Positions 7,612 through 16,271 are shown, counted from the stretch's first letter. The stretch: DNA of 24,739 bases from Bacillota bacterium (GCA_023388995.1 JAEWFD010000010.1:1-24739); one strand, 5' to 3'. Translations and numbers: made by a program. The notes: generated by a model from the letters alone, not told the origin.

Positions 7612-8958
7612 ATGAGTTTATTAGGTATTTTCCTAGGATTAGCTCTACTGATGCTTCTTGCATTCAGAGGATATTCCATTGTTTGGGTAGCTCCATTATG
7701 TGCGGCTGTAGTAGCTGTTACTGGCGGACTAGATATTATTTCTACATATATGGGTCCATATATGACTGGTTTAGTTGGATTTGTTAAGACTTGGTTCCCT
7801 GCATTTATTCTAAGTGCGATCTTTGGTAACATGATGGAAGTTACCGGTGCTGCTGAAGCCATTGCTGTTTTCTTGATGAAAAAGCTTGGTGCGAAGAGTG
7901 CAATCGCTTCTATCGTATTGTCTTGTGCAGTATTGACACTTGGTGGTGTAAGCTTATTCGTAGTAGTGTTTGCAATCTATCCACTTGCTTTGGCAGTATT
8001 TAAAGAAGCAAACATTACTCGCCAATTGATTCCGGGTGCAATCGCTCTAGGTGCATTTACATTCACCATGACAGCTGTTCCGGGTACACCGCAAATTCAA
8101 AACTTGATTCCTACAACATACTTTGGAACAACTCCTACAGCTGGACCAATCATGGGTATCGTTGCAACTGCTATCTTGTTCTTCGGCGGTCTGTTCTACT
8201 TGGAATGGAGACGTAAACAACATGAAATGAAAGGCAATTTCTATACTGAACCAGATGCAAAACATGCTGGTAAAGGAAATGAAAAAGAAAACTTGCCAAA
8301 TGTATTTGTAGCTTTGATTCCGCTTGTAATCGTTATTGTATTCTTGAATGTAATGCCGAAATTGATGCCGTTTACTGCAGAACAAATCGCAGCAGGACGT
8401 TCTACAAATGAATATATCGTATATGCATTGTTATTAGGTATTGTATTGGTTATGGTATTGAACTTGAACAAAAAAGAAACTTTCTTGAAGAGCTTCACAG
8501 TTGGTTCCCAAGGAGCTGTTGGCGCTATTATGAATACAGCTGCAGCAGTAGGGTTCGGATCTGTAGTACGTGCTGTTCCAGGATTTACAAGCTTGACAAA
8601 TGCTCTTCTTGCAATTCCAGGAAGCCCGTTGATTTCCTTGTCGTTGGCAGTTAACGTATTGGCTGGGGCAACAGGTTCTGCTTCCGGTGGTATGGGTATT
8701 GCATTGGCAGCTCTTGCGGAACGTTATATCGAACTTTCCAAGACTTCAGGTATCAGCCTTGAAGCGTTCCACCGTGTTGCTTCCTTGTCTTCCGGTGGCT
8801 TGGATACATTGCCGCACAACGGTGCTGTATTGACACTATTGAATAACACAGGTATGACGCATAAAGATTCTTACTTGGATATTATGGTAACTTCTTTGCT
8901 TATGCCAATTGTTGCTACCATCCCTGCAATCATTCTTGCAAGCTTAGGAATCTACTAA
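7612..8958 (+). CDS. GntP-family permease, probable 3-hydroxybutyrate transporter
   Basis: Integral membrane protein of 448 residues, the usual GntP size, with roughly a dozen hydrophobic spans and a hydrophilic central loop (about 198-224, rich in K and E). GntP-family signatures include the TAVPGTPQIQNLIPTTYFG segment after the fifth span and the small-residue-rich SGGMGIALAALAERY and SSGGLDTLPHNGAVLTLL segments near the C-terminus. GntP members import gluconate and related hydroxy acids by proton symport. Several bacteria have a GntP protein beside hydroxybutyrate dehydrogenase genes, annotated as D-beta-hydroxybutyrate permease. AAGGAG at 7599-7604 sets the start, and the operon ends with a strong terminator just after it. 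The substrate is inferred from context. Confidence 0.88.
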   Translation: MSLLGIFLGLALLMLLAFRGYSIVWVAPLCAAVVAVTGGLDIISTYMGPYMTGLVGFVKTWFPAFILSAIFGNMMEVTGAAEAIAVFLMKKLGAKSAIASIVLSCAVLTLGGVSLFVVVFAIYPLALAVFKEANITRQLIPGAIALGAFTFTMTAVPGTPQIQNLIPTTYFGTTPTAGPIMGIVATAILFFGGLFYLEWRRKQHEMKGNFYTEPDAKHAGKGNEKENLPNVFVALIPLVIVIVFLNVMPKLMPFTAEQIAAGRSTNEYIVYALLLGIVLVMVLNLNKKETFLKSFTVGSQGAVGAIMNTAAAVGFGSVVRAVPGFTSLTNALLAIPGSPLISLSLAVNVLAGATGSASGGMGIALAALAERYIELSKTSGISLEAFHRVASLSSGGLDTLPHNGAVLTLLNNTGMTHKDSYLDIMVTSLLMPIVATIPAIILASLGIY

Positions 8959-8968
8959 GATTATCGAA

Positions 8969-9006
8969 AACCTTGTGTTCGCATTTGCGAATGCAGGGTT
9001 TTTTTC
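8969..9006 (+). terminator. Terminator of the hydroxybutyrate operon
   Basis: A 14-bp stem (AACCTTGTGTTCGC at 8969-8982 with 8987-9000, three G-U pairs), a 4-nt loop ATTT, then seven T at 8999-9005. It lies 10 nt after the permease stop. Confidence 0.9.
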
Positions 9007-9124
9007 TATTTGAACGATAGCAGATGGCATGCGAAGGAAGCAACGTACATCTTGCGTATAATTTTTAGATTTGCAGGAAGCATTTTTTGTCGAAGGTGTT
9101 TTCGGTAGATTTATGAGGAGTATA

Positions 9125-9153
9125 TTCACAACTAAACTCAAACGTGTTACAAT
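9125..9153 (+). promoter_or_regulatory. Promoter of the glycolipid cluster
   Basis: TTCACA (9125-9130), a 17-nt spacer and TACAAT (9148-9153). Each box is one base off consensus. The predicted leader is about 20 nt, with AAGGAG at 9169-9174. Confidence 0.75.
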
Positions 9154-9180
9154 GGAGCAGAACGAAATAAGGAGAACTTT

Positions 9181-10185
9181 ATGAAAGTTTGCTTGTATTT
9201 TGAGGGTGAAAAAATGATTGCAAAGTCCGGGGTAGGCCGGGCCTTGAAACACCAAATGGCAGCATTGTCTTCGGTGGGGATCGATTATACATTAGATCCG
9301 AATGAAGATTATGATATTTTGCATATCAATACAGTTGGCTTAACAAGCTCAATGGTGATTAATAAAGCACGAGAAGATGGTAAAAAAGTAATTTACCATG
9401 CCCATTCTACCGAAGAGGATTTTCGGAATTCTTTTGTGTTGTCAAATCAATTGGCGCCTTTGGTGCGCCAGCGTTTGATATCCTTGTATGCGAGCGCAGA
9501 TTACATTATCACGCCAACGCCATATTCAAAGTCTCTTTTGGAGAGCTATGGTATTGAAGTGGAAATTACAGCTATCTCCAATGGAATTGACTTGACGCGT
9601 TTTGAAGAGAATCCTGAGAAAGTAAAGGCGTTTCGCAAGTATTTCAGCTTAGAGCCGCATGATCAAGTTGTGTTAAGTGTGGGCTTGTTTTTTGAGCGCA
9701 AGGGCTTGTTGGATTTTATAGAAGTAGCAAGAAAGTTTCCTAGTGTGAAATTTATTTGGTTCGGCCAAACACCGATGTACAGCATTCCCAAGAAAATGCG
9801 TGATGCCGTGGAATTTGATCATCCCTCCAATGTGATCTTTCCCGGATATGTAAAAGGTGGTATTATTGAGGGAGCCTTTATGAATGCGGATGTCTTTTTC
9901 TTTCCTTCGCAGGAAGAAACGGAAGGAATCGTAGTCTTGGAGGCGCTGGCAGGAAAACGTGAGGTTTTAGTGCGGGATATTCCTGTGTATCATCCGTGGC
10001 TATCGCATCAGCAGAACTGTTATATGGGAAAAACCAATGAAGAGTTTGCGGTGCTGCTGCGCGGAATTCTGAACAAAGAGTTACCTTCCGTCAAGGAAGC
10101 AGGCTACCAGGTAGCAAAGTCGAAGAGTATTGCGCAGATTGGAACAGAGTTAGAACGAGTGTATGGTAAAGTATTGCGGGGATAA
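9181..10185 (+). CDS. GT4 glycosyltransferase, CpoA-like glycolipid synthase
   Basis: Glycosyltransferase of 334 residues with the GT-B fold. It closely follows the pattern of Streptococcus CpoA, which adds a second sugar to glucosyl-diacylglycerol: KSGVGRALKHQ near 15-25, YHAHSTEEDFRNSF near 72-85, SNGIDLTRF (133-141), PGYVKGG (221-227) and the donor-binding E246-x7-E254 (EETEGIVVLE). It acts at the inner face of the membrane, making the diglycosyl-diacylglycerol that can anchor lipoteichoic acid. The sugar added (glucose or galactose) cannot be told. It leads the cluster from its own promoter. A GT of the type that should act before it, the monoglucosyl-diacylglycerol synthase, is two genes downstream. 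Confidence 0.86.
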   Translation: MKVCLYFEGEKMIAKSGVGRALKHQMAALSSVGIDYTLDPNEDYDILHINTVGLTSSMVINKAREDGKKVIYHAHSTEEDFRNSFVLSNQLAPLVRQRLISLYASADYIITPTPYSKSLLESYGIEVEITAISNGIDLTRFEENPEKVKAFRKYFSLEPHDQVVLSVGLFFERKGLLDFIEVARKFPSVKFIWFGQTPMYSIPKKMRDAVEFDHPSNVIFPGYVKGGIIEGAFMNADVFFFPSQEETEGIVVLEALAGKREVLVRDIPVYHPWLSHQQNCYMGKTNEEFAVLLRGILNKELPSVKEAGYQVAKSKSIAQIGTELERVYGKVLRG

Positions 10186-10199
10186 TCCCGTTTTCTTTT
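10177..10199 (+). terminator. Weak terminator straddling the glycosyltransferase stop codon
   Basis: CGGG (10177-10180) pairs with CCCG (10187-10190) across GATAAT, which contains the TAA stop. TTTTCTTTTC follows. The stem is short, so partial readthrough is likely. Confidence 0.4.
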
Positions 10200-10224
10200 C
10201 AATTCCGGCCAGATCGGGTATAAT
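10196..10224 (+). promoter_or_regulatory. Possible internal promoter before the flippase-like gene
   Basis: A perfect TATAAT (10219-10224) with a weak TTTTCA (10196-10201) 17 nt upstream. It starts immediately after the weak terminator stem. Confidence 0.45.
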
Positions 10225-10244
10225 AAGAGAAATTGTGAGGCACT

Positions 10245-11318
10245 ATGAGTAAAAGTACAAGAAAATATGTAATCAATATTGGTTTGATTTTATTGCTGAC
10301 AGGAGTGACGATCTATTTATCGGTAAAAGATGATTTTACAGGTATTGTGGATATGCTGGCGAAAGTAAAAGTAGAATGGCTGGTTCTTTCCATCCTGATT
10401 TCTTTGTTGTACCATGTTTGCGTAGGATATATATTAAAACAGTTTGCACGGATTTACCGCAGTGATTATACGATGAAGGAAGGAATTGTGAATGCACTGA
10501 TTGCAGCCTTGTTTCATGGTTTGACACCTTCAGCAAGCGGCGGACAAATTGTGCAGGCTTATGTTTTCCATAAACAGAAGATTGAGGTCACTGACAGCGC
10601 AAGTATTTTGCTCATGGACTTTATTGTCTACCAAGCAACTTTGGTGGTATATTCTTTTATTTTGCTGGTACTGCGTTTTCAGCATATTGCGCAGGCAAAA
10701 TCAATTGTTTTTCATTTGGCTTTTCTAGGCTTCCTGGTGAATCTGGCTGTTATCATCGGATTGATGCTGCTGGCAAAATCCAAATGGCTGCATGATTTCT
10801 TGACGCATAAAGGGGTTTTGTTTTTTGCGAAACTAAAGATGGTTAAGAATCCCGAAGAAAAAGTGCGCAGCCTGGAAGAAAAGGGTGTCAAGTTTCGTCA
10901 GGAGCTATCCCGTCTGGGCAGTCATAAGCCGCTGATGATTAAGATCATTGCAGCGAATGTTGTCCGGCTATCCTTATATAATACCATTCCTTATTTTGCT
11001 TTATTGGCGCTTGGTACGAAATTGAATCTGAATGGCTGGTTTGACTTGGTAGCAATGTCAGCCTTCGTGGGCATGGTAAATGCTTTTATCCCTTCACCGG
11101 GCGCAAGTGGCGGTACTGAGGGCACATATATTCTAATGTTTCAATCCATGTTTACGTACCTGCCGCGTTCCTTGGCTGTTGGTTCCATGTTAATCTGGCG
11201 TTTTGTTTCGTTTCATTTGATTATGATCGTCGGAGTAACCACTTTTATATTATTTAAGCGCCGCTTGCAGATTAAGAAAATGGAGGTAGAACTGTATGAG
11301 AATCGGATTATTCAGTGA
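10245..11318 (+). CDS. Flippase-like membrane protein (LPG synthase TM/UPF0104 family)
   Basis: Polytopic protein of 357 residues with about eight hydrophobic spans. It corresponds to the membrane half of MprF-like proteins, without the cytoplasmic aminoacyl-transfer domain. Family motifs are TPSASGGQIVQAY (94-106) and FIPSPGASGGTEGTY near 280-294, which mark the two related halves of the fold. MprF membrane halves flip lipids, so here the protein may move the glycolipid made by its neighbours to the outer leaflet (inference from position between two glycosyltransferases). GAGG precedes the start by about 6 nt. Its last 23 nt overlap the next gene, indicating coupled translation. Confidence 0.85.
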   Translation: MSKSTRKYVINIGLILLLTGVTIYLSVKDDFTGIVDMLAKVKVEWLVLSILISLLYHVCVGYILKQFARIYRSDYTMKEGIVNALIAALFHGLTPSASGGQIVQAYVFHKQKIEVTDSASILLMDFIVYQATLVVYSFILLVLRFQHIAQAKSIVFHLAFLGFLVNLAVIIGLMLLAKSKWLHDFLTHKGVLFFAKLKMVKNPEEKVRSLEEKGVKFRQELSRLGSHKPLMIKIIAANVVRLSLYNTIPYFALLALGTKLNLNGWFDLVAMSAFVGMVNAFIPSPGASGGTEGTYILMFQSMFTYLPRSLAVGSMLIWRFVSFHLIMIVGVTTFILFKRRLQIKKMEVELYENRIIQ

Positions 11319-13284
11319 TACATACACTCCCGAGATCAATGGAGTCGTAACATCAATTGTAACCTTGCAAAAAGAATTGGAGCGAAATGGGCACACTGTA
11401 TTCGTTGTAACGACAGCGAATTCTGCGCTGCATATCCAAAAGGATGGCAATATTTTGCGGATGCCGGGGGTAGAGATTAAAAAGCTCTATGGCTACCGGA
11501 TGGCATCACCTTTTCAGGTGACCGGATTATTTGATGTAAAACAGATGAAGCTGGATATTATTCATGTCCATACCGAGTTTGGCATCGGTATTTTTGCCCG
11601 GATCGTTGGCAGGTTGCTGTCGATTCCGATTGTATCCACATACCATACGACATATGAAGACTATACACATTATGTAAATGTAGTGCAGTCTAAAACATTG
11701 GATATCGGCTTAAAACGAATTGTATCTTCCTTAAGCAAACTATATGGCGATAGCTGCCATACCTTAATATCACCTTCGGAAAAAACGAAAACAATGCTGG
11801 AAGGATATGGTATCAAGCGGGAAATCCATGTGATTCCGACCGGGGTTGATTTGTCGCGCTTTGATGCTTCGTTGTTTGATCAAAAAAGACTGATCGAATT
11901 ACGAGAAACACATGGTGTTTCGCAAGATAAATTAATGCTGCTGTTTGTAGGGCGCATTGCTCAGGAAAAGAGCATTGATATGATCATTCGGGCTATGCAG
12001 CAGGTGAAAGAGGCAAATCTTCCGGTGAGGGCCGTAATTGTTGGTGGAGGACCGGATTTAGCCGCATTGCAGGAAGTGGCGCAGGAATTAAATGTAGCGG
12101 ATTGGATTTCCTTTACAGGCAAATTATCCTCGCAGGAAGTACCGCAATACTATCTGGCAAGTGATCTGTTTATTTCGGCTTCGCTGACAGAAACACAGGG
12201 TCTTACTTTTATTGAGGCGATGGCAGGAGGCAGCATTGTCTTTGCCAGAGAACGGGAGATTATGGCAGACTTGATCCAAGAAGGGAAAACGGGTTTTTAC
12301 TTTGATGATGAACATGATTTATGCAATCAGATCAAGCGGCTTTTGGTGCTGAATGAAGCAGCAAGAAAGCAAATTAGCGAACAGGCAAAACAAGCTGTTG
12401 CACAGTTAGACAGCAAGATTTTCTATCAAAATATTATGCGTGTCTATGAACGGGCCATTCACCAGTACCGGGATATGTATCATATAAAAGGATATAAGGC
12501 CAAGCAAGGAAATTTTGAACTGACACTGGAGAATGATGTGGATACGATGAAATACTTGGTTTCTGTTGAAACATTCTATCGCCACAGAATTGAAGTGGAT
12601 CAAATGGCTGGCCCGGAATTGATTGAAACATTCAAGAGAGATGACCGGTGGCTGCGCGCATATCATGGAGCGATGAAGTTTTTGACTGCCAAAGATCGTA
12701 CCCGCAAGGAAATGTATGATTATTTAAGTACAAAGACAGACTTGCCAATTGAAGAAATGAATACAATGATCGAGAAGTTCGAGGAATTGAATTATATCAA
12801 TGATGAACGGTATGTGAAGCAGCAAGTTGATCGAATGAAACTGATGCTGAATGGGAAAAGCAAAATTATTGCTACTTTAGTAAAAAAAGGCATTCCATAT
12901 GAAAGAGTAGAAGAAGCACTCAGCCAGGAAGAAGAAGGCGGGGAACTGATGCGTGCGGTAGCGGCGCTGGAACGCTTGCTGACACAAACACGCGGGAAGA
13001 ATGAAAACAATACACGCTTGACGGTCTTTCAGAAGCTGATGCGTCAGGGATTCCATCAAGATGTGATTCAGGATGCCATGTCACAAGTGCCGATTGCCAA
13101 GGAAAGACAGGAAGAGCTGTCCTTGCTCCAAAAGGAGTATGAAAAGCAGCACAAGCGCTTATCCAGAAATTACAGCGGATATGAGCTTCAGCAAAGACTT
13201 ACAAGCACAATGCTTCGTAAGGGGTATGATTACCAGATGCTGATGGAATTTGTGGAGGAACAGAAGGATGAAGTTAATCAATGA
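11296..13284 (+). CDS. Glycosyltransferase (GT4)-RecX fusion protein
   Basis: A 662-residue two-part protein. Residues 1-390 form a complete GT-B glycosyltransferase of the 1,2-diacylglycerol 3-glucosyltransferase type: MRIGLFSDTYTPEINGV at the start, STYHTTYEDYTHYV (114-127), PTGVDLSRF (181-189), FVGRIAQEKS (217-226) and E299-x7-E307. Residues about 400-662 match RecX over its full usual length (about 260): an N-terminal strand-rich part, then three-helix repeats with ELNYINDERYVKQQV (497-511), LVKKGIPYERVEEAL (528-542) and LMRQGFHQDVIQDAM (581-595), and MLRKGYDYQMLMEFV (639-653) near the C-terminus. RecX proteins bind and restrain RecA. The start has GGAGG at 11282-11286, 9 nt away. There is no stop, frameshift or strong internal ribosome site at the junction, so the fusion looks genuine. 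Confidence 0.88.
   Translation: MRIGLFSDTYTPEINGVVTSIVTLQKELERNGHTVFVVTTANSALHIQKDGNILRMPGVEIKKLYGYRMASPFQVTGLFDVKQMKLDIIHVHTEFGIGIFARIVGRLLSIPIVSTYHTTYEDYTHYVNVVQSKTLDIGLKRIVSSLSKLYGDSCHTLISPSEKTKTMLEGYGIKREIHVIPTGVDLSRFDASLFDQKRLIELRETHGVSQDKLMLLFVGRIAQEKSIDMIIRAMQQVKEANLPVRAVIVGGGPDLAALQEVAQELNVADWISFTGKLSSQEVPQYYLASDLFISASLTETQGLTFIEAMAGGSIVFAREREIMADLIQEGKTGFYFDDEHDLCNQIKRLLVLNEAARKQISEQAKQAVAQLDSKIFYQNIMRVYERAIHQYRDMYHIKGYKAKQGNFELTLENDVDTMKYLVSVETFYRHRIEVDQMAGPELIETFKRDDRWLRAYHGAMKFLTAKDRTRKEMYDYLSTKTDLPIEEMNTMIEKFEELNYINDERYVKQQVDRMKLMLNGKSKIIATLVKKGIPYERVEEALSQEEEGGELMRAVAALERLLTQTRGKNENNTRLTVFQKLMRQGFHQDVIQDAMSQVPIAKERQEELSLLQKEYEKQHKRLSRNYSGYELQQRLTSTMLRKGYDYQMLMEFVEEQKDEVNQ
12493..13281 (+). 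other. RecX-like C-terminal module of the fusion protein
   Basis: Codes for residues 400-662 of the glycosyltransferase fusion. Size, domain order and helical repeat motifs follow stand-alone Firmicute RecX (B. subtilis RecX is about 264 residues). A possible internal ATG at 12475 lacks a good ribosome binding site, so separate production of RecX is not supported by sequence. Confidence 0.8.
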
Positions 13285-14215
13285 ATTAGTGGAACAGGAA
13301 ACCGTTGAGATTCCTCTCATGGTTTACCAGGTAACCAAAGGGATTGCCAATAATGGATCTCCGTATTTATCGGTCTTGTTTCAAGACAAGACGGGGCAGA
13401 TTGAAGCCAAGCTTTGGGATGTAAAGCCGGAACAGGCGCAACTATTTCAGCCGGGTGTGGTGGGGATTGCCAAGGCTGAGGTGCTGAAGTACCGCAATGC
13501 ATTCCAGCTGAAAGTACTGCAGTTCTCCGTAGTGGAGCAAAGCAAGATTAAGGATATGGGCCGCTTTATCCAGACATCGGATATTGCAATGGAGGAATTG
13601 CGGCAGTTTGTCATGGCTCAAGTGCAGAGCATTTCTTATCTTCCGCTGCGAACGGTGGTGCAGGCACTATTTGATGAATATCAGCAAGCGTTCTTTACTT
13701 ATCCGGCAGCAAGCAAGAATCACCATGAATTTATGAATGGCTTAGCTACACATGTCTACGGGATGCTGAAACTGGGGAATGCAATTTGCGATCTGTATCC
13801 GGAACTAAGCCGGGATTTGGTTATGGCGGGAATTCTTGTCCATGACCTTGGTAAAACGGTCGAATTAAGCGGGGCGATATTGACGGAATATACCGTTCCC
13901 GGAAGGTTGCTGGGCCATATTTCGATTATGCAGGCCATTATTGCCAGCAAGGCTCAAGAACTAGGTTATGCAGAAGATGAAAGTATTTTGCTGCTTAGGC
14001 ACATGGTGCTCTCGCATCATGGAGAATATGAATACGGTTCACCGGTTTTGCCGCTGATTCCCGAAGCAGAGATTCTAACATTTATCGATAATATTGATGC
14101 CCGCATGAATATGATGAATAAGGCTTTGGCAGGGATTGAACCGGGAAATTTTGCGCAACGCAGCTATTCGCTGGAAAATCGGGCCTTCTATAAATCGCGA
14201 TTTGACCACGAATAA
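13268..14215 (+). CDS. yhaM: 3'-5' exoribonuclease YhaM
   Basis: Cytoplasmic exonuclease of 315 residues, nearly the same length as B. subtilis YhaM. An OB-fold nucleic-acid binding domain occupies about 15-90 (SVLFQDKTGQIEAKLWD, then KYRNAFQLKVLQF). An HD-type metal domain follows, with H162, the H192-D193 pair in VHDLGKT, H217, H250-H251 in LSHHGEYEYG and D274. ATG 13268 is chosen: GGAGG at 13254-13258 is 9 nt before it, whereas the in-frame TTG at 13250 would place that site inside the gene. It overlaps the end of the glycosyltransferase-RecX gene by 17 nt, so expression is tied to the glycolipid cluster. A nucleic-acid enzyme next to RecX may be the ancestral neighbourhood. Confidence 0.94.
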   Translation: MKLINELVEQETVEIPLMVYQVTKGIANNGSPYLSVLFQDKTGQIEAKLWDVKPEQAQLFQPGVVGIAKAEVLKYRNAFQLKVLQFSVVEQSKIKDMGRFIQTSDIAMEELRQFVMAQVQSISYLPLRTVVQALFDEYQQAFFTYPAASKNHHEFMNGLATHVYGMLKLGNAICDLYPELSRDLVMAGILVHDLGKTVELSGAILTEYTVPGRLLGHISIMQAIIASKAQELGYAEDESILLLRHMVLSHHGEYEYGSPVLPLIPEAEILTFIDNIDARMNMMNKALAGIEPGNFAQRSYSLENRAFYKSRFDHE

Positions 14216-14240
14216 TTGTGAAGAAATATGCATAGGATGG

Positions 14241-14281
14241 AAGCGAATGAGGATGATGTCACCGTTCGCTTTCTTTTTTAT
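14241..14281 (+). terminator. Terminator after yhaM
   Basis: AAGCGAA (14242-14248) pairs with TTCGCTT (14266-14272). A T-rich tail (TTTCTTTTTT, 14271-14280) follows. Confidence 0.85.
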
Positions 14282-14364
14282 GTAATCATTGCAAGAAAAT
14301 GTAAAGACGGAAAAATTTTCTGAAAGTAAAGTGATGGTTGTGTGAAGATTTTCAAAATTTATCA

Positions 14365-14393
14365 TTGACATCATTGAAAGTACGCTATATAAT
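14365..14393 (+). promoter_or_regulatory. Consensus sigma-A promoter of oppA
   Basis: Perfect TTGACA (14365-14370), exactly 17 nt, perfect TATAAT (14388-14393). This is the strongest promoter in the window and fits heavy expression of a binding lipoprotein. Transcription should start near 14400. Confidence 0.93.
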
Positions 14394-14398
14394 ATCCG

Positions 14399-14419
14399 TA
14401 ATACAGGGCTACTGTATTG
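14399..14419 (+). promoter_or_regulatory. Dyad at the oppA transcription start
   Basis: AATACAG (14400-14406) and CTGTATT (14412-14418) flank GGCTA, with a further T-G wobble outside. It covers the predicted +1 to +19, so it is either a 5'-end mRNA hairpin or an operator. Confidence 0.5.
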
Positions 14420-14453
14420 CATTGTATTCTATCTTAAAATAAGGAGGGAAAGA

Positions 14454-16271
14454 ATGAAAAGATTATTGAAATCCGTGCTGCTTATTGCGGCAATGGCTGT
14501 GATCTTGGCTGGTTGCGGTAAAGGTACACCAAAACCAAGCGGAACTCTGGTAGTAGGTACTCCAAAAATGAATGGAGACTTCGTAAGAGGATTCGGAAAC
14601 AGCTCGTATGACAATCAGGTACGTAAATTATTGGGTACCAGCGACCAATCAGGGTATTTGACTTATGACACTACACCTGGTGGAGAATTTGTTCTTAACA
14701 AACCAGTTGTTAAGAGTGTTGAAACGGCATTGGATGCTTCTGGAAACAAAGAGTATAAATTCACATTGTTCAATGATTTGAAATGGTCTGATGGTGAAAA
14801 ACTAACTGCAAAAGACTATGTGTTCCAAATGTTAGTATTTGCTTCTAAAGCATATGTTGACGCTGGTGCTGTCGTTACTGACGGTGATACTTTAGTTGGT
14901 TATAAAGCATACCATGCTGGTGAAACGGATGTATTCGCTGGTGTTAAATTGTATGATGATTATACATTCTCACTGACAATCAATGCAGAAGAATTGCCGT
15001 ATTTCTATGAAACGACAATGGTAGCTGCTCAACCTGCTCCTATGCACATTTGGGCTCCAGGTGCAGACGTTGAATCTACAGATGCTGGTGTTAAATTGGT
15101 AAATTATGATATCGTTCAAGCTGCAAACTTCGTAGCAAACGACTATCGTTACAAACCAACTGTTAGCAGCGGAGCATACAAGTTTGTAAGCTTTGAAAAT
15201 GACGTAGTTACATTAGAATTGAACACTCACTACAAAGGTAACTTTGAAGGGGAAAAACCTAAACTTGAAAAAGTAATCGTTAAGTATATCAACCAAACAA
15301 TCGACGTAGACATGGTTATCCGCGGCGATGTTGACTTGGTTGCTGGTGTTATTGAAGGGGAAAAGATCGAAAAGATCCTTGCTTCCGACAATGCTGGCGA
15401 AACTCATTACTCTCGTAATGGATATGGTATGTTGGCGTTCCACAATGACTTTGGTCCTACAGCAGATCCACTTGTTCGTAAAGCTCTTGCTTACTTGGTA
15501 GACCGTAACCAATTCGTAACTAACATCTTGGGTGGATATGGTTCATTGGTAGATGGTGAATATGGTTTGAGCCAATGGATGTATACAGCAAATAAAGCTG
15601 CTGTTGAATCTGAATTGGAACACTATGTATTCAACCCTGAAAAAGCAAATGAATTATTGAACCAAACTGAATGGAAATTTGAAGCTGACGGTACTACTCC
15701 ATTTGATGCTTCTAAAGCAAAAGAAGGATATTTCCGCTATAACAGCAAAAAAGAAGTATTGCAATTGAACCACCTTGGAACAATTGAAAATGCAATTACT
15801 GACTTGGTACAAGTTGAATTGCCTAAAGGCGCTGCTCTTGCAGGTATTAAGTTCACTACTGAATCTTCCGACTTTGCTAAATTGTTGGACAACTATTATG
15901 AAGGTTACAAGATGGGCGCTGAAAGAAAGTACCATATGTTTAACTTGGCTACTGGATTCACAGCTGCTTACGACCCTTATTATGGTTCAATGTCTTGTGA
16001 TTTTAAAGGCACAAGAAACAATCCTACTCAAACTTGCGATACTGAATTAGAAGCTGCATTGCAAGAAATGAGAAAATTGGATCCAACTGAAAAAGAAAAA
16101 TATGCTGAAATCTGGTTGCGTTTCCAAAAACGTTGGAACCAATTGATGCCGGTTATTCCTCTGTACTCTAACCAATACTATGATGTATTCAACAAACGCG
16201 TAAGCGGGTTGGCTACAACTCCAGTATTCGACTGGGCACAAGGCATTAGCTATATCTCAGTTACAGAATAG
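14454..16271 (+). CDS. oppA: Oligopeptide-binding lipoprotein (SBP family 5)
   Basis: Extracellular binding protein of 605 residues that delivers peptides to the Opp permease. It has a lipoprotein signal peptide: MKRLLKSVLL charge and hydrophobic run, then lipobox LAGC with lipidated C21. Family 5 features include LFNDLKWSDGEKLTAKDYVF near 105-124 and the C-terminal LRFQKRWNQLMPVIPLYSNQYYD region. It is somewhat longer than typical OppA (about 540). AAGGAGG at 14441-14447 sets the start. It has its own consensus promoter and terminator, so it can be made in excess over the membrane parts encoded next. Codon use is strongly biased toward A and T endings, consistent with high expression. Confidence 0.93.
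   Translation: MKRLLKSVLLIAAMAVILAGCGKGTPKPSGTLVVGTPKMNGDFVRGFGNSSYDNQVRKLLGTSDQSGYLTYDTTPGGEFVLNKPVVKSVETALDASGNKEYKFTLFNDLKWSDGEKLTAKDYVFQMLVFASKAYVDAGAVVTDGDTLVGYKAYHAGETDVFAGVKLYDDYTFSLTINAEELPYFYETTMVAAQPAPMHIWAPGADVESTDAGVKLVNYDIVQAANFVANDYRYKPTVSSGAYKFVSFENDVVTLELNTHYKGNFEGEKPKLEKVIVKYINQTIDVDMVIRGDVDLVAGVIEGEKIEKILASDNAGETHYSRNGYGMLAFHNDFGPTADPLVRKALAYLVDRNQFVTNILGGYGSLVDGEYGLSQWMYTANKAAVESELEHYVFNPEKANELLNQTEWKFEADGTTPFDASKAKEGYFRYNSKKEVLQLNHLGTIENAITDLVQVELPKGAALAGIKFTTESSDFAKLLDNYYEGYKMGAERKYHMFNLATGFTAAYDPYYGSMSCDFKGTRNNPTQTCDTELEAALQEMRKLDPTEKEKYAEIWLRFQKRWNQLMPVIPLYSNQYYDVFNKRVSGLATTPVFDWAQGISYISVTE

Noticed and set aside
9007..9124. Search for a small gene or riboswitch between the permease terminator and the glycosyltransferase promoter
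   Set aside because: Only a 14-codon frame and no stable aptamer-like structure were seen.
12475..12495. Possible internal start giving a separate RecX protein
   Set aside because: The ATG at 12475 has no AGGAGG-like sequence before it, so a single fusion product is more likely.
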